Positions 63,061-64,000 of a stretch of 64,000 bases of DNA are shown here, piece after piece (positions within the stretch are counted from its first letter, which is position 1; each line of letters opens with the position of its first letter). The stretch is from Viscum album (Eukaryota; Streptophyta; Magnoliopsida; Santalales; Viscaceae). The stretch is from the NCBI GenBank assembly GCA_963277665.1, contig OY728130.1:1360578393-1360642392 (forward strand), read 5' to 3'. A model generated the notes under the pieces. That model did no database searches, was not told the DNA's origin, and worked only from the letters and a program-made list of their open reading frames with translations. Made by a program: the position numbers and the translations under genes.

Positions 63061-63860
63061 ATCCCTCTTGAGATGTCCTTTCTTCCTGCACTTCCAACGG
63101 GTAAGATATGGACTAGCCAACTAGACTCAATTCTTCTCATTTTTCCTTTCTTGATACTTATATACCGATGTATTCTTATGGAAAAACTACTTCTGATAGG
63201 GTGAATAACCCTTTTTATTAGTATTAATCAAACTACTAGATGGTGCCTGAAATTCCCTTCGTTGAAGTTCCTCATTGAGTATCAGATTCCTGATATAATA
63301 AAACACTAGATAAATTTTTCTACTAGATTTACTGACTACAGTAACCATTGAATCCAGGATCTTAGAAATTTAATATAAAAGAAACAACACCCATACATCA
63401 TTAGAAAAATTAACCTTTACCAATTGGAACTTTCCAAGAATATTGTTGAAGTCATTCACATTATCTACAATAGGTCTTCCTTATGATAACCTCAAATTGA
63501 ATAGCTATCGTAGCATAAAAATCTTGTTTAGGGCCATCATTTTTTTATACATATCTACCAACACCTTTAAAACATACATTTTATTCTTCTTCTCTTGAAC
63601 ATTGAGCACAAAATTCTTTGAAAGAGACATTCTCACCAGTGTAAGTGATTTCTTATCTAATAACTCCCATTCATCTTTCTCTATTAATAATGGATTCACT
63701 CCTGACAAGGGAACCTACAGCTATTTCTAAATCAAATATTATTCAATCTTCATTAATCAAAATTAAAAATCCATTTTATCAAACTTCTATATATGGATCC
63801 TTCCTTTATCTGATGTCATTACAGAACTATTGTCACTGGTGTTCTAAACCATGAGCTTTA
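63061..63860 (-). pseudogene. L0 gag (5' end of the oldest copia element)
   Basis: The open stretch 63708-63505 reads EWELLDKKSLTLVRMSLSKN, VLKVLVDMYKKMMALNKIFM and LR, the UBN2-type Gag of Ale/Retrofit-like copia elements. After a stop the next frames read LFNLRLS, DNVNDFNNILGKFQLVKVNF and, near 63095-63065, a CCHC knuckle start (RWKCRKKGHLKRD). The domain is cut at this knuckle by the L1 3' LTR. The start lies near 63850, just inside the primer-binding site. Confidence 0.8.
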
Positions 63861-63868
63861 TAACCCAC

Positions 63869-63880
63869 TCTAATACCACT
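63869..63880 (-). other. L0 primer-binding site
   Basis: On the minus strand AGTGGTATTAGAG matches the initiator-Met tRNA site TGGTATCAGAGC with one change in the first ten bases. Confidence 0.78.
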
Positions 63881-64000
63881 TGTCGGGGGGTAACGGTCGC
63901 ATGAAAAACAATTCTCTTGTACTACCGATAGACCACCAGAATTACAATCATTAGATCCACAATAAATTCTAAAAATGAATATCTATAATTTTTATTCCCC
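63881..64000 (-). repeat. L0 5' LTR, edge only
   Basis: TGTCGGGGGGTAACGGTCGC begins next to the primer-binding site. On the minus strand this is the LTR end (CCCCCCGACA). The rest extends beyond the window. Confidence 0.7.

Larger units (their letters stand above)
5030..64000 (-). mobile_element. L0: oldest copia element, split by all other insertions
   Basis: The minus-strand order right to left is LTR edge (63881-64000), primer-binding site, gag (63860-63061), insertion of L1, then protease/GAG-pre-integrase/integrase (8740-7224), the CACTA insertion, and a 43-bp remnant of pol (5072-5030). Reverse transcriptase, RNase H and the other LTR would lie left of the window beyond element X. The gag fragment breaks at its zinc knuckle and the protease zone starts on the other side of L1. 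That is the main evidence that both halves are one element. I could not find a clear TSD for L1 (candidate ATCTT/ATCCC), so the link is inferred. Confidence 0.75.

Overview
The window is plant nuclear intergenic DNA made almost entirely of transposable elements. It is AT-rich. It contains Ty1/copia and chromodomain Ty3/gypsy LTR retrotransposons whose primer-binding sites resemble plant initiator-Met tRNA, plus one CACTA-type DNA transposon. I found no host protein gene, no rRNA gene, no standalone tRNA gene, no CRISPR array and no organelle insert. I infer a repeat-rich flowering-plant genome. I do not identify the species.

The window can be read as a nest of insertions, worked out from LTR pairs, target-site duplications (TSDs) and reading frames that rejoin when an insert is removed. 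Element names here are my own. L0 is a minus-strand copia element. Its gag, primer-binding site and 5' LTR edge lie at 63061-64000, and its protease/integrase lies at 7224-8740. Element X (plus-strand copia, 1-5029) and a non-autonomous CACTA element (5073-7223) sit in the L0 pol region. L1 (plus-strand copia of SIRE type, 8741-63060) separates L0 gag from L0 pol. L2 (minus-strand chromovirus, 8942-50601) sits in the 5' LTR of L1. L3a (minus-strand Tekay/Del-like gypsy, 11126-24862) sits in the left LTR of L2 and itself carries L4, a probable solo LTR (about 11691-13939). L3b (26778-43791) sits in the L2 integrase. It is a tandem LTR-internal-LTR-internal-LTR array whose internal regions encode only Gag.

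Every coding region is decayed by stop codons and frameshifts, many of them at positions where a CAA, CAG, CGA or TGG codon is expected. Some catalytic motifs survive (YVDD in X, FIDD and DSGSTHSF in L2, DTGS in L3a, both Asp and the Glu of integrase in L1). Others are lost (YVYD in L1, FINK in L3a, Asp to Tyr in the X integrase).

Three points stand out. The L3b array is bounded by one perfect 5-bp TSD and appears to be a Gag-only relative of the L2 element it sits in. Each L3b internal region carries a tRNA-like module of about 115 bp with A box, B box and T-run. L1 carries a long extra ORF region of about 3.4 kb downstream of pol. Several LTRs also contain lineage-specific tandem or alternating-orientation repeats.
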